64,000 nt of DNA from Sphingobium indicum B90A (lineage in GTDB: Bacteria; Pseudomonadota; Alphaproteobacteria; Sphingomonadales; Sphingomonadaceae): the NCBI RefSeq assembly GCF_000264945.2, contig NZ_CP013070.1:2542001-2606000 (forward strand), given 5' to 3'. How positions within the stretch are numbered: position 1 is the stretch's first letter; each line of letters begins with the position of its first letter. Below the pieces are notes generated by a model. It was not told where the DNA came from. It saw only the letters and a program-made list of their open reading frames with translations, and did no database searches. Position numbers and translations under genes: made by a program. Shown in pieces: positions 25,001 to 34,246 of the stretch.

Positions 25001-27354
25001 AGTGCTTTCCGGTTGAGGCGCAGCGCGTTGGTGACCACGCTCACCGAAGAGAGCGCCATCGCCGCCGCCGCGATAATGGGCGAGAGCAGAATACCGAACA
25101 GCGGATAGAGCGCACCCGCCGCTACGGGCACGCCCGCGACATTGTAGATGAAGGCGAAGACGAGATTCTGGCGGATGTTCGACATGGTCGCTTGGCTGAG
25201 CCGCCGCGCCCGGACGATGCCAGTCAGGTCGCCCTTGAGCAGCGTGACGCCAGCGCTCTCGATCGCGACGTCGGTGCCGGAACCCATGGCGATGCCGACG
25301 TCGGCGGCGGCCAACGCGGGGGCGTCGTTGACACCGTCGCCGGCCATGGCGACGACCCGCCCCTCGCGCTTGAACCTGGCGACCACGGCGCTCTTCTGAT
25401 CGGGCAGCACCTCGGCTTCGACCTCGTCGATGCCCAGGCGTCGGGCGACCGCTTCCGCGGTCGTGCGGTTGTCGCCGGTCAGCATGACCACGCGAATGCC
25501 CTCCGCCTTGAGCGCGGCGAGCGCTTCTGGTGTCGTGGCCTTCACCGGATCGGCGATCGCGAAGGCGCCGCCGACTGTGCCGTCGACCCCGATGAAGATC
25601 GCGGTGGCGCCATCCCGGCGCAGCGCGTCGGCCTGGCTGGCGAGCGCATCGGTCGCAACCCCTTCGTCGGCAAGGAACTGCGCATTGCCGAGGACGATGC
25701 GCCGCCCTTCGACCGTGCCGAGCGCGCCGCGCCCGGTCGGCGAGTCGAAGTCGATGACGTCGCTCGTGACGATGCCGCGATCCTTCGCGGCCTCGACGAT
25801 TGCCAACGCGAGCGGATGCTCGGACGCCCGCTCGACCGAGGCGGCAAGACGCAGCAGCTCGGCTTCGTCGAAGCCGGGCGCCGGCACGACCTGGGTGACG
25901 GCAGGCCGGCCTTCGGTCAGCGTGCCTGTCTTGTCGACGACGAGAGTGTCGACCTTCTCCATATGCTCGAGTGCTTCGGCATTTTTGATGAGGACACCGA
26001 GCCCGGCGCCGCGGCCGACCCCGACCATGATCGACATCGGCGTTGCCAGCCCCAGTGCGCAGGGACAGGCGATGATCAGCACGGCGACCGCCGCCACCAG
26101 CCCATAGGCGAAGCGCGGCTCGGGACCCCAGATGCCCCAGGCGATGAACGCGACGGCCGCGACCGCGATGACCACGGGCACAAACCAGCCCGACACCTGA
26201 TCGGCCATGCGCTGGATCGGCGCGCGCGAGCGCTGCGCCTCAGCGACCATCTGGACGATGCGTGCGAGCATGGTATCGCGGCCGACCTTGTCGGCGACGA
26301 TCACCAGCGCACCGGTCTGGTTGAGCGTGCCGCCGATCACTGTGTCGGCCTTTGCCTTGGTGACGGGCATGGATTCGCCGGTGACCATCGACTCGTCGAG
26401 CGAGGAGCGGCCGTCCTCGACTACGCCGTCGACCGGCACCTTCTCGCCCGGCCGCACCCGCAGGCGGTCGCCCACCGCAACCAGATCAAGGCTGATTTCC
26501 TCTTCGTTCCCATCAGAACCGATCCGGCGCGCGGTCTTTGGTGCAAGGTTGAGCAGCGCCTTGATCGCGCCCGAGGTGCGTTCCCGCGCGCGCAGTTCGA
26601 GCATCTGGCCGAGCAGCACGAGGACGGTGATCACCGCGGCCGCCTCGAAATAGACGGCAACCATGCCGTCCTCGCCGCGGAAGGCCGGCGGGAACAGCTG
26701 AGGCGCGAGCGTCGCGATGACGCTGTAGATCCAGGCGACCCCGGTCCCCATCGCGATCAGGGTGAACATGTTGAAGTTGCGGGTCTTGAGCGAGGCCCAG
26801 CCACGCTCGAAGAACGGCCAGCCCGCCCACAGCACGACGGGTGTCGCCAGCACGAACTGGATCCATACCGAGATAGACATCGGCACGAGGCGATGGATCG
26901 CGGGAAAGACATGCGCGCCCATCTCGAGGATCAGCACCGGGAGAGCCAGCACGAGGCCGACCCAGAAGCGCCGCGTGAAATCGACTAGCTCGTGGCTGGG
27001 GCCGCTGTCGGCGGTCACGGTCGCGGGTTCGAGCGCCATGCCGCAGATCGGACAGGACCCGGGATGGTCCTGGCGGATCTCGGGATGCATCGGGCAGGTC
27101 CAGATCGTGCCTTCGGGCGCCGCGACCGGCGGCGTCGGCGGGCCGAGATAGCGCTCGGGATCGGCGATGAATTTGGTCCGGCAGCCCGCGCTGCAGAAAT
27201 GATAGCTTTCACCGCTATGCTCGGCGTGATGCGCCGTGGTCGCCGGGTCGACGGTCATGCCGCAGACCGGGTCCTTGACGCCGGTCGCCGCTTTAGCGGT
27301 GCCGTGGCCGCCGCAGCAACCGCCGCCATGCGCCGCTCCATGTGTCTCGTTCAT
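24997..27354 (-). CDS. copA: CopA Cu(I)-exporting P1B-type ATPase
   Basis: 785 residues from ATG 27354 (AAAGGAG seven bases upstream); an upstream in-frame start lies in a remnant gene and was rejected. N-terminus: His/Cys-rich start, YHS-like domain ([18 protein letters not shown]) and a heavy-metal-binding domain ([21 protein letters not shown]); no CxxC HMA domain. Membrane part with [10 protein letters not shown]; actuator TGES; phosphorylation [26 protein letters not shown]. It exports Cu(I) from the cytoplasm to the periplasm. This is the SilP/CopA-like domain layout typical of mobile metal islands. copA and cueR form one operon. Confidence 0.96.
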   Translation of the reverse strand: MNETHGAAHGGGCCGGHGTAKAATGVKDPVCGMTVDPATTAHHAEHSGESYHFCSAGCRTKFIADPERYLGPPTPPVAAPEGTIWTCPMHPEIRQDHPGSCPICGMALEPATVTADSGPSHELVDFTRRFWVGLVLALPVLILEMGAHVFPAIHRLVPMSISVWIQFVLATPVVLWAGWPFFERGWASLKTRNFNMFTLIAMGTGVAWIYSVIATLAPQLFPPAFRGEDGMVAVYFEAAAVITVLVLLGQMLELRARERTSGAIKALLNLAPKTARRIGSDGNEEEISLDLVAVGDRLRVRPGEKVPVDGVVEDGRSSLDESMVTGESMPVTKAKADTVIGGTLNQTGALVIVADKVGRDTMLARIVQMVAEAQRSRAPIQRMADQVSGWFVPVVIAVAAVAFIAWGIWGPEPRFAYGLVAAVAVLIIACPCALGLATPMSIMVGVGRGAGLGVLIKNAEALEHMEKVDTLVVDKTGTLTEGRPAVTQVVPAPGFDEAELLRLAASVERASEHPLALAIVEAAKDRGIVTSDVIDFDSPTGRGALGTVEGRRIVLGNAQFLADEGVATDALASQADALRRDGATAIFIGVDGTVGGAFAIADPVKATTPEALAALKAEGIRVVMLTGDNRTTAEAVARRLGIDEVEAEVLPDQKSAVVARFKREGRVVAMAGDGVNDAPALAAADVGIAMGSGTDVAIESAGVTLLKGDLTGIVRARRLSQATMSNIRQNLVFAFIYNVAGVPVAAGALYPLFGILLSPIIAAAAMALSSVSVVTNALRLNRKAL

Positions 27355-27379
27355 CGCCTCGCTCCTTTCGACGCCTGAC

Positions 27380-27410
27380 GATCTAGGGTCTGACACCGTG
27401 TCAGGGTCAA
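27380..27410 (-). promoter_or_regulatory. CueR promoter-operator of copA
   Basis: Reading the minus strand: -35 TTGACC (27410-27405), a 19-base spacer containing the near-perfect dyad CTGACACGGTGTCAG (27404-27390), then -10 TAGATC (27385-27380). A 19-base spacer around such a dyad is diagnostic of MerR/CueR-controlled copper promoters. It lies 26 bases upstream of the copA ATG. Confidence 0.85.
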
Positions 27411-27419
27411 TACGTAATC

Positions 27420-27712
27420 GCCTAAGTGGCCAAATCGGCGGGCCCGTTCGCTTGGCCGCCATCAGGCCGGGGAGCACGCCGTCGGCATTGGGCTGGGTAT
27501 CGTCGATGCCATCGAGCCGCTGCACGGTCAGGCGGAAGGCGAGCCGCATGAGACCCGTGCTGGCGGCCATAATCGGCGATTACCAGGCGCCAATCCGGGC
27601 GCAGCATGGCAAGCATGGCGGCACGCCACCGCTTCTCCCGCGCCCACAGGCGGATCGCGCGATCATAGTCTTTCGTCGATCCAGTCCCGCGCGGCGGGGT
27701 GTACGATTGCAT
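27420..27712 (-). pseudogene. Remnant of a SAM-dependent methyltransferase gene
   Basis: From an ATG at 27712 with GGGAGA upstream, the frame reads YDRAIRLWAREKRWRAAMLAMLRPDW, like the start of class I methyltransferases. Near 27565 the expected GxGTG loop appears only in a second frame ([38 protein letters not shown], in two parts), which looks like motif I and the acidic strand that follows. The reading then stops resembling the family near 27440, where the copA promoter begins. So this is a frameshifted and truncated leftover cut by arrival of the copA-cueR unit. Family call by eye. Confidence 0.5.
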
Positions 27713-27748
27713 TGGCTTCTCCCAACGCGAGGCGTTCGAAACGATAAA

Positions 27749-28693
27749 CTACATCGACATGGGTGGCGACAGTGTCCCCAGCCAGGCGACCAGCCCGAGA
27801 ATGACGATCGCAAGACCGCCTTCGACGACGAGGCTCGCGCGCAGCAGCGCCTGCGCCCGTGGCGCGTCCTCTTCCTCGATCGCCTGCGCAAGTGCCGGGG
27901 TCAGGCGATAACGGTTGAGCGCGGCCAGGCCCAGCATGCCGGCGAAGAGCAGCAGCTTGGCGATGAGCAGCAGGCCGTAGGTCGACTGCCCGAGAGACGC
28001 GATGTTGCCCGGGCCGACCAGGAACCAGCCGTTCACCGTCCCGGTCAGGATCAGCAGGGCGACGATGATCGTGCCGACGAAGGAGAAGCCCCGCAGCGCT
28101 TCCTCGGCGAGCATGACCCGGTCCATGTCTTCAGTGGCGAGATCATCGGTTGCGAGCCTGGTAAGAACCAGCGCAAGGAATGCGGCAAGCGCGCCGACCC
28201 AGGCGCCCGCGGCGAGCAGATGGATGAGATCGGCCCCCAGTTGCAGCCAGCCCGCCTCGCCTTCGCCGGCCGCGCCATGCCCGCTCCAGGCGAGGGTCGC
28301 GAGTGCGACCGCGCCTGCCAGAGTGGAGGCGATGAAGGCAGGACGGGATTGCCGGCGATAGAAGGGGATGGAGAGCAGAAGAACGAGGAGCGCGACGAGG
28401 CGCGCCTTCAGCGCCGTTCCCATGGACGTGCCGTTGAACAGCTCTGCGACCATGGAAAGATCAGGCTGGGTGAGCGGCAGCCCGGTCATGGCCGCTGCCT
28501 GCAACGCGAACCCCAGCGCCGACAGCAGGAGGGCGAGACAGGCGAGACCGGCCACCATTGCTACCATCGGCAGATGCCGCTGTACCATCCGGCCGCCGCC
28601 GGGCGCATAGAGCGCGAACAGCGGCAGGCCGAACAACAGGCCGAGATCGACGTAGAGCGCCCAGCGGACGGCGACGAGTGCCACGTCGTTCAT
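27749..28693 (-). CDS. copD: CopD copper-import/homeostasis membrane protein
   Basis: 314 residues with about eight hydrophobic segments (for example VDLGLLFGLPLFALY, MVAMVAGLACLALLLSALGFALQAAAM, LVALLVLLLSIPFY, FVGTIIVALLILTGTVNGWFLVG). Conserved CopD features include WSGHGAAGEGEAGWLQLGADLIHLLAAGAWVGALAAF, with histidines in membrane segments. It works with the periplasmic CopC encoded just upstream (4-base gap) in moving copper across the inner membrane. Confidence 0.92.
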   Translation of the reverse strand: MNDVALVAVRWALYVDLGLLFGLPLFALYAPGGGRMVQRHLPMVAMVAGLACLALLLSALGFALQAAAMTGLPLTQPDLSMVAELFNGTSMGTALKARLVALLVLLLSIPFYRRQSRPAFIASTLAGAVALATLAWSGHGAAGEGEAGWLQLGADLIHLLAAGAWVGALAAFLALVLTRLATDDLATEDMDRVMLAEEALRGFSFVGTIIVALLILTGTVNGWFLVGPGNIASLGQSTYGLLLIAKLLLFAGMLGLAALNRYRLTPALAQAIEEEDAPRAQALLRASLVVEGGLAIVILGLVAWLGTLSPPMSM

Positions 28694-28697
28694 GGCG

Positions 28698-29075
28698 TCA
28701 CTTGACGGTAAAGGCGAGATTGCCCTGGATGCGGTGCGTGTCGGTCGAGACGACGTGCCAGGCGACCTGATAGCTGCCCGCCATGAGCGGCTTGGCGAGC
28801 GTCAGCACGAGCGTCTTGTCGCCTTCGACGGACGTCTTGAAGCCGGTTACCGCCATGCGGTGGTTGGGCATGCCGGGCATGCCGGTCATCACGATCTCGG
28901 CGCCCGACAGCTTCGGCATCAGACCTTCACTGAAGGTGAGCGTTATACGCGACGGCGCCGAGACGCTGGCGTTCGCGGCGGGCGTCGAGGACACAAGCTT
29001 GGGATGCGCGTAGGCCGGAGCAGAAACACTCAGGCCGACGGCGGCGATAACTGCGAGAGGCGAAAAGAAACGCAT
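28698..29075 (-). CDS. copC: CopC periplasmic copper-binding protein
   Basis: 125 residues with a signal peptide ending in APAYAHPKLVSSTPA. After cleavage the N-terminal His is free, as required for the Cu(II) site (His1, with Asp and His near YQVAWHVVSTDTHRIQG). The central segment MTGMPGMPNHRM is the Met-rich Cu(I) site. Length and beta-sandwich pattern fit CopC. It is the first gene of a copC-copD operon divergent from the Cnr-like genes. Confidence 0.94.
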   Translation of the reverse strand: MRFFSPLAVIAAVGLSVSAPAYAHPKLVSSTPAANASVSAPSRITLTFSEGLMPKLSGAEIVMTGMPGMPNHRMAVTGFKTSVEGDKTLVLTLAKPLMAGSYQVAWHVVSTDTHRIQGNLAFTVK

Positions 29076-29208
29076 TGGAACATTCTCCTGTAGATCCCAT
29101 GAGACAATACGCAGCCCGAGCCCCCACCCCTCGCAATTATTCTTTTCAATCTACAGCAAGGGTTCCTGGACCATCGTGCGTATTGATGGATGAAGACGGA
29201 GAAGCACC

Positions 29209-29481
29209 ATGGATGAACTTGACCACCTGCTCTCGCGGTTGCGCGATGCGCCTCTCGATCCCAGGCTCGGCGGCCTGGAAAGCCGGGTCATGGCGGAAAT
29301 AGCGCGCATCCGGGCCATACCAAGCCTTGGCGCTATGACGTTCGGCATCGCGGCCGCAACCGCGCTGTTCATCGGAATTGCCGGCTCGGCAGTTTCGACA
29401 CGGTCTGCTGATGCCAAACCGCTATCGCCCTTCGATGCTCGGCTCGCGCTTGCGCCCTCGACGCTGCTGAGCTCGCAGTGA
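29209..29481 (+). CDS. CnrY-like membrane anti-sigma factor
   Basis: 90 residues with one membrane segment (about 42-62, FGIAAATALFIGIAGSAV). The N-terminal cytoplasmic part (DELDHLLSRLRDAPLDPRLGGLESRVM) is the expected sigma-binding segment. Identity rests on size, topology and position before CnrX-like and ECF sigma genes, as in cnrYXH; sequence similarity itself is weak. In that system the protein holds the sigma factor at the membrane until the periplasmic sensor binds metal. Confidence 0.7.
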   Translation: MDELDHLLSRLRDAPLDPRLGGLESRVMAEIARIRAIPSLGAMTFGIAAATALFIGIAGSAVSTRSADAKPLSPFDARLALAPSTLLSSQ

Positions 29482-29921
29482 TGCGCGACCGCCGCCGGCT
29501 CCTGCTCCTCGTCCTGGTGACCTTCGCCGCGGCGATCGCTGGCGTTGTCATTGGCCGCGTCTATGTGGTTCCAGTGCGCCCGGTCGAAAATGAGCTGCAC
29601 GAGCTGCTCCATCGCGATCTGAAGCTGAATTCAGCGCAACACAGCCGACTCGAGACAATCGAGAAGAACTACGCGATCCGGCGTCAAGCGCTGGAGGCCG
29701 AATTGCGCGCCGACAATGCGCGTCTCGCGGAAGCGATCGAAGCGGAGCATGGCTATGGCCCGCAAGTCGCAACTGCGGTGGATCGCTCGCACCAGGCCAT
29801 GGGCGCGCTGCAGAAAGAAACACTTGAGCATATCTTCGCGATGCGGGCCGTGCTGCGCCCGGATCAGACGGACAAATTCGACGACGCCGTGGTGAAAGCG
29901 CTGACGGCCAAATCCGAATGA
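29481..29921 (+). CDS. CnrX-like periplasmic metal sensor
   Basis: 146 residues from the ATG at 29481, whose A is the last base of the previous stop (TGATG). N-terminal membrane anchor (LLLLVLVTFAAAIAGVVIG), then an all-helical sensor domain. Residues that form the metal site in CnrX are kept: HELLH (His-x3-His), a Glu on the next helix, and HIFAM (His-x3-Met) near the C-terminus. CnrX senses Ni/Co; the copper setting here suggests copper as the inducer, but that is inference. Confidence 0.85.
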   Translation: MRDRRRLLLLVLVTFAAAIAGVVIGRVYVVPVRPVENELHELLHRDLKLNSAQHSRLETIEKNYAIRRQALEAELRADNARLAEAIEAEHGYGPQVATAVDRSHQAMGALQKETLEHIFAMRAVLRPDQTDKFDDAVVKALTAKSE

Positions 29922-30484
29922 CCGCGTGCCTCCCCGACTGCTCGGACGGGGAGCTCGCGGCTCTGGCGCTTGGAGGCCGGCAAGCGGCCTATGGCGAGCT
30001 GGTCCGCCGGCATCAAGGTTGGGTTCACCGGCTCGTGCGCAGCCATGTCGGATCTATGGATGAGGCATTGGATGTCACCCAGGCGAGCTTCGTCGCGGCC
30101 TTTGCCGCACTCAACCGCTATGACGTAACCCGACCCTTCCAGGTCTGGATGTCCCGGATTGTCATCAACAAATGCCATGACTGGCGGCGTCGGCGAGCGG
30201 TTCGAAATTTCTTTGCCCTAGCCCTACCGCTCGGCGAGGCGGACGGCGTCGCCGACGACGCACCGCTGCCCGATCAGGCGATCGGGGCCGAACAGCAGCT
30301 CGCGCAAGCAATGAAAGCGATTGCTGCCCTGCCGTCTTCCCTCAAGGACACGCTTATTTTGCGTACGATCGACGAGAAATCGGAAGCTGAAACCGCCGAA
30401 ATTCTCGGGATCAGCCAGAAGGCGGTCGAAACGCGCCTCTATCGAGCTAGGGCACGCCTTTCGGAAATATTAAAGAAAGTTTGA
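29918..30484 (+). CDS. ECF sigma factor, CnrH-like
   Basis: 188 residues, ATG overlapping the sensor gene stop. Region 2: GELVRRHQGWVHRLVRSHVGSMDEALDVTQASFVAAF (two parts); region 4: LPSSLKDTLILRTIDEKSEAETAEILGISQKAVETRLYRARARL. Together with the two genes before it this forms a YXH-type trans-envelope signalling unit. Likely target promoters are those of the multicopper oxidase operon just downstream and the divergent copCD. Confidence 0.92.
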   Translation: MTACLPDCSDGELAALALGGRQAAYGELVRRHQGWVHRLVRSHVGSMDEALDVTQASFVAAFAALNRYDVTRPFQVWMSRIVINKCHDWRRRRAVRNFFALALPLGEADGVADDAPLPDQAIGAEQQLAQAMKAIAALPSSLKDTLILRTIDEKSEAETAEILGISQKAVETRLYRARARLSEILKKV

Positions 30485-30550
30485 GGGGGATGAGGCCATG
30501 CTGCGTATTCCCAATAGGTACGCCCTCTTTCTTAAAGCTGAGACAACCGA

Positions 30551-32476
30551 ATGATTTCTGCTCTCGACCGCCGCCAGTTCCTCCGCGGCGCGGCCCTCGC
30601 CGGCGGCGGCGCAGCATTGTCAGCCTGGCTGCCGGCCTGGGCGCAGACGATCTCGCCGGGGATGCGACCGACGCTGCCGACCGTGTCGGGCGAAGACATT
30701 ACGCTCACCATCGCCCGGCAGTCGATGACCATCGACGGGCGCAAGTTCCGGGCAATCGGCCTCAACGGCACGGTCCCCGCCCCGCTGATCCGGCTGCGCG
30801 AGGGCCAGCGCGTGCGGCTCAACGTCATCAATCAGCTGGAGGAGGACAGCTCGATCCACTGGCACGGGCTGATCCTGCCGGCCAATATGGACGGTGTGCC
30901 GGGCGTGTCTTTTCCGGGCATCAAGCCGGGCTCGAACTACCTCTACCAGTTCTCCGTCGTGCAAAGCGGCACCTACTGGTACCACAGCCATTCAGGCCTG
31001 CAGGAACAGGAAGGCCATTACGGCCCGATCATCATCGATCCCGCCGGTGCCGATCCGGTCGCCTATGACCGCGAGCATGTCATCGTGCTCGCCGATCACA
31101 GCGCGCTCTCGCCGCAGGCGATCTTCCGGCGCCTCAAGGTCAACCCCGGCCATTTCAATTTCCAGCGCCAGACCCTGGCCGGGCTCCTGTCGGGCAAGGA
31201 TCAGCCGCTCAAGGACCGGCTCGACTGGGGCCAGATGCGGATGGACCCGGCCGACATCTCCGATGTGACCGGATCCACCTACACCTATCTCGTCAACGGC
31301 CATGGTCCGATGGACAACTGGACCGCGCTCTTCACCCCGGGCGAACGGGTGCGGCTGCGGGTCATCAATGCGTCGGCGATGACCACCTTCAACGTCCGCA
31401 TCCCCGGCCTGCCGCTGACCATCGTCCAGGCCGACGGGCAGAATGTGGTGCCGGTCACCGTCGACGAGTTCCAGGTTGGTGTTGCCGAGACCTACGACGT
31501 CGTTGTCAGCCCAGGCGATGACAAGGCCTACACCCTTGTCGGCGAGGCGATCGACCGCTCGGGCATGGCGCGTGCCACGCTCGCGCCGCGCGCCGGCATG
31601 GCCGGCGAGGTTCCCCCCTTACGCAAACGGCCGCTCGCCGACATGAAGGACATGGGCATGGACATGTCCTCGATGCCGGGCATGGAAGGCATGGACATGT
31701 CGGGCGGCGCTATGCGGGGCGTCGATCCGACGGCCGAGAAGAACGCGTCCGCGCGCCTCGCGACCGGCGCGGCGGCAGCGATGGCGACCATGGACAATAG
31801 CGCCATGGCAGGCATGGATCATTCGGGGATGGATCATTCCGCGATGAGCGGGATGGACCACGGCGCGATGGGCGCCGATGGCCAGATGGCGGGCATGGAC
31901 CATGGCGGGCACGCGATGGGGTCGATGAAGATGCGAGACTTCTCGAACGCGCCGCAGGTGAAGCGCGACCCGAGCGTCCAGACCATCTCGCCGATGCCCG
32001 TCGACCGCACCGGCGAGCCCGGCCAGGGCCTCGCCGACGTCGGCCACAAGGTGCTTGTCTACAGGGACCTGATGGCGCTCGATCGCAATCCGGACGTGCG
32101 CGCGCCGAGCCGCAGCATCGACATTCACCTCACCGGCAACATGGAGCGGTTCATGTGGTCGTTCGACGGCGAAAAAATGTCGGACCATCACGAGCCGATC
32201 CCCTTCATCGAAGGCGAGCGGGTGCGCGTCAATCTCATCAACGACACGATGATGGGGCATCCGATCCATATTCACGGGCATTTTTTCGAGCTGGTGACGG
32301 GGCATGGCGATCATGCGCCACGCAAGCATACGGTAATCGTCCAGCCCGGCGGCAAGGTGACCTGGGACTTCACCGCCGACGCGGTCGGCGACTGGGCCTT
32401 CCACTGTCATCTCCTCTACCACATGCATGCCGGGATGATGCGGGTCGTGAGCGTCCGTCCGAAGGGAGACGCGTAA
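30551..32476 (+). CDS. pcoA: PcoA/CopA multicopper oxidase, first copy
   Basis: 641 residues. Tat signal (DRRQFLRGAALAGG). Copper ligands: HWHGLI, YWYHSHSGLQEQEGHYG, HPIHIHGHFFELV and the type-1 site FHCHLLYHMHAGMMR. Residues about 365-460 form a Met-rich domain with repeats such as MDMSSMPGM, MDHSGMDHS and MDHGAMG that feeds Cu(I) to the enzyme. The periplasmic enzyme oxidises Cu(I) to the less toxic Cu(II). Its stop overlaps the copB ATG (TAATG). Confidence 0.95.
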   Translation: MISALDRRQFLRGAALAGGGAALSAWLPAWAQTISPGMRPTLPTVSGEDITLTIARQSMTIDGRKFRAIGLNGTVPAPLIRLREGQRVRLNVINQLEEDSSIHWHGLILPANMDGVPGVSFPGIKPGSNYLYQFSVVQSGTYWYHSHSGLQEQEGHYGPIIIDPAGADPVAYDREHVIVLADHSALSPQAIFRRLKVNPGHFNFQRQTLAGLLSGKDQPLKDRLDWGQMRMDPADISDVTGSTYTYLVNGHGPMDNWTALFTPGERVRLRVINASAMTTFNVRIPGLPLTIVQADGQNVVPVTVDEFQVGVAETYDVVVSPGDDKAYTLVGEAIDRSGMARATLAPRAGMAGEVPPLRKRPLADMKDMGMDMSSMPGMEGMDMSGGAMRGVDPTAEKNASARLATGAAAAMATMDNSAMAGMDHSGMDHSAMSGMDHGAMGADGQMAGMDHGGHAMGSMKMRDFSNAPQVKRDPSVQTISPMPVDRTGEPGQGLADVGHKVLVYRDLMALDRNPDVRAPSRSIDIHLTGNMERFMWSFDGEKMSDHHEPIPFIEGERVRVNLINDTMMGHPIHIHGHFFELVTGHGDHAPRKHTVIVQPGGKVTWDFTADAVGDWAFHCHLLYHMHAGMMRVVSVRPKGDA

Positions 32477-33624
32477 TGACCCGCATCCTCACGCCGCTGG
32501 TGAGCGCGATCGCCCTTTTCGCTGCCGCGCCCGCCTTTGCCCAGGATCATTCAATGCACGGCATGCCCGGCATGGCGCCGCCGGGCGAGGTGCCGCCGGC
32601 GCAGGAGAAGAAGAAGGACAAGGCCGCCGCCAGGCCGCGCGCTCAGACACCAGCGCCAGACGCCACCTCGGCGATGGACCATTCGCAGCACCAGGCCAGT
32701 CCTGCGCCGCAGGGAGATGCGGCCGGTCAGCCGCAACCCGCGTCTCCCGCGATGCCGGACATGCCGGGCATGGACCACTCCCAGCATCAGGACGGCGCGA
32801 TGCCGGACATGCCCGGGATGGACCATTCGCAGCATGGCCAGACCGCCATGCCCGGCATGCAAATGACCGGCACGGCGCTTCCGGCCGGCAATGCGCCCCC
32901 GCCGCCTCCCCCCAGCGACCACTTCGCCGATCGTGATTTTCCCGGCGCCGAGATGGCGCGCTCACGCGACATCATGATGAAGGACAGCGGCGGCAACAAT
33001 TTCGGGCAGGTGCTGCTCAACCTGTTCGAGTATCAAGCGCATAGCGGTCGCGATGGCTATCGCTGGGATGGCGAAGGCTTTTACGGCGGCGATATCAACC
33101 GGCTCTGGCTCAAGAGCGAGGGCGAAGGCGAGTTCGGCCGCGGCATCGACAGCGCGGAGGTGCAGGTGCTCTATAGCCGGGCCATCGACCCCTATTTCAA
33201 TCTTCAGGGCGGTATCCGCCAGGACTTCGGCCGCGGGCCCGACCGCACTTACGCGACGGTCGGCGTCGAGGGCCTGGCTCCCGGCATGTTCGAAGTCGAA
33301 GGCGCGCTGTTCCTCTCGACCAAGGGCGATGTTCTGGGCCGGGTCGAGGGCTATTACGACCAGCGCATTACCCAGCGCCTGATCTTGCAGCCGCGCGCCG
33401 AGGTCAATTTCGCCGCGCAGGATATTCCGGAGAACGACATCGGTTCGGGGCTGGTCAACATAGAGCTCGGCGCGCGCCTGCGCTATGAGTTCAGCCGCCA
33501 GTTCGCACCCTATATCGGCGTCTCTTATCTGCGCAAAGCCGGCGACACGGCGCGGCTGTCGAGGCTTGCCGGCGAGGACGTCCATGCCACCAGCTTCGTC
33601 GCCGGCATCCGCTTCTGGTTCTAG
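32476..33624 (+). CDS. pcoB: PcoB/CopB outer-membrane copper protein, first copy
   Basis: 382 residues from ATG 32476. Signal peptide (LFAAAPAFAQD), then a Met/His-rich region (HSMHGMPGM, MDHSQHQ and PDMPGMDHSQH repeats, residues 25-150), then the CopB beta-barrel domain (LLNLFEYQAHSGRDGYRWDGEGFYGGD start; SRQFAPYIGVSYLRKAG near the end; terminal FVAGIRFWF). The protein binds copper at the outer membrane. Confidence 0.95.
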   Translation: MTRILTPLVSAIALFAAAPAFAQDHSMHGMPGMAPPGEVPPAQEKKKDKAAARPRAQTPAPDATSAMDHSQHQASPAPQGDAAGQPQPASPAMPDMPGMDHSQHQDGAMPDMPGMDHSQHGQTAMPGMQMTGTALPAGNAPPPPPPSDHFADRDFPGAEMARSRDIMMKDSGGNNFGQVLLNLFEYQAHSGRDGYRWDGEGFYGGDINRLWLKSEGEGEFGRGIDSAEVQVLYSRAIDPYFNLQGGIRQDFGRGPDRTYATVGVEGLAPGMFEVEGALFLSTKGDVLGRVEGYYDQRITQRLILQPRAEVNFAAQDIPENDIGSGLVNIELGARLRYEFSRQFAPYIGVSYLRKAGDTARLSRLAGEDVHATSFVAGIRFWF

Positions 33625-33714
33625 CATCGGGACGGCTGATGGCGGGGGCGAACAGGAGAGCGGGGCGTTACACTGAGACCCAGGTCGGCCTGCGCCGAAC
33701 GAAGGAGATACGCC

Positions 33715-34188
33715 ATGGATCATTCGTCCCACATGAGCACACGGAAGATGGGCGCCTATTGGAGCCTGGCCTTCCAGACCGTCATCAGCGGCGTCATCAT
33801 GTATCTGGTGATGTTCGTCATGATCGACGGGCTCGACAGCTTCTACAACAACCTCAACATGCTCTACATGACGCTGATGATGGTCTCACCGATGGTGGTG
33901 CTCATGATCCTCGCCATGCGGCACATGTTCCCGTCGAAGGCCGCCAACATCGCGCTGATCGCCGCGTCGCTGGTCGCCTTCTTGGGCAGCTTCGCGTTCA
34001 TCCGCACGCAGACCACGATCGGCGACACGGCCTTTCTGCGCTCGATGATCCCACACCACTCCGGCGCGATCCTGATGTGCCAGGAAGCAAAGCTGAGCGA
34101 TCCCGAAGTCATCCGGCTTTGCGAATCGATCAAGCGCTCGCAGCGGCAGGAAATCGACGAGATGAAGGCCATACTCGCGCGGCGCTGA
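33715..34188 (+). CDS. DUF305 membrane-anchored periplasmic protein
   Basis: 157 residues with AAGGAG before the ATG. Three hydrophobic segments (FQTVISGVIMYLVMFVMI, MVSPMVVLMILAM, IALIAASLVAFLGSFAFI) then the DUF305 motif FLRSMIPHHSGAILMCQEA and a helical tail. DUF305 proteins are common in copper and other metal islands; His and Met residues of the PHHSGA motif may bind metal. It follows pcoAB by 90 bases and may share their transcript. Confidence 0.88.
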   Translation: MDHSSHMSTRKMGAYWSLAFQTVISGVIMYLVMFVMIDGLDSFYNNLNMLYMTLMMVSPMVVLMILAMRHMFPSKAANIALIAASLVAFLGSFAFIRTQTTIGDTAFLRSMIPHHSGAILMCQEAKLSDPEVIRLCESIKRSQRQEIDEMKAILARR

Positions 34189-34246
34189 GTGGCACGGTCC
34201 GGCTACGCCCGGATACGTGCGCCCGGCCGGGCGTGTGAGCCGGCCG

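Noticed and set aside
24979..26988. Long plus-strand open frame (669 residues) over the copA region
   Set aside because: It is the antisense shadow of the P-type ATPase gene, is rich in Asp/Arg/His without domains, and arises from the high GC at third codon positions.
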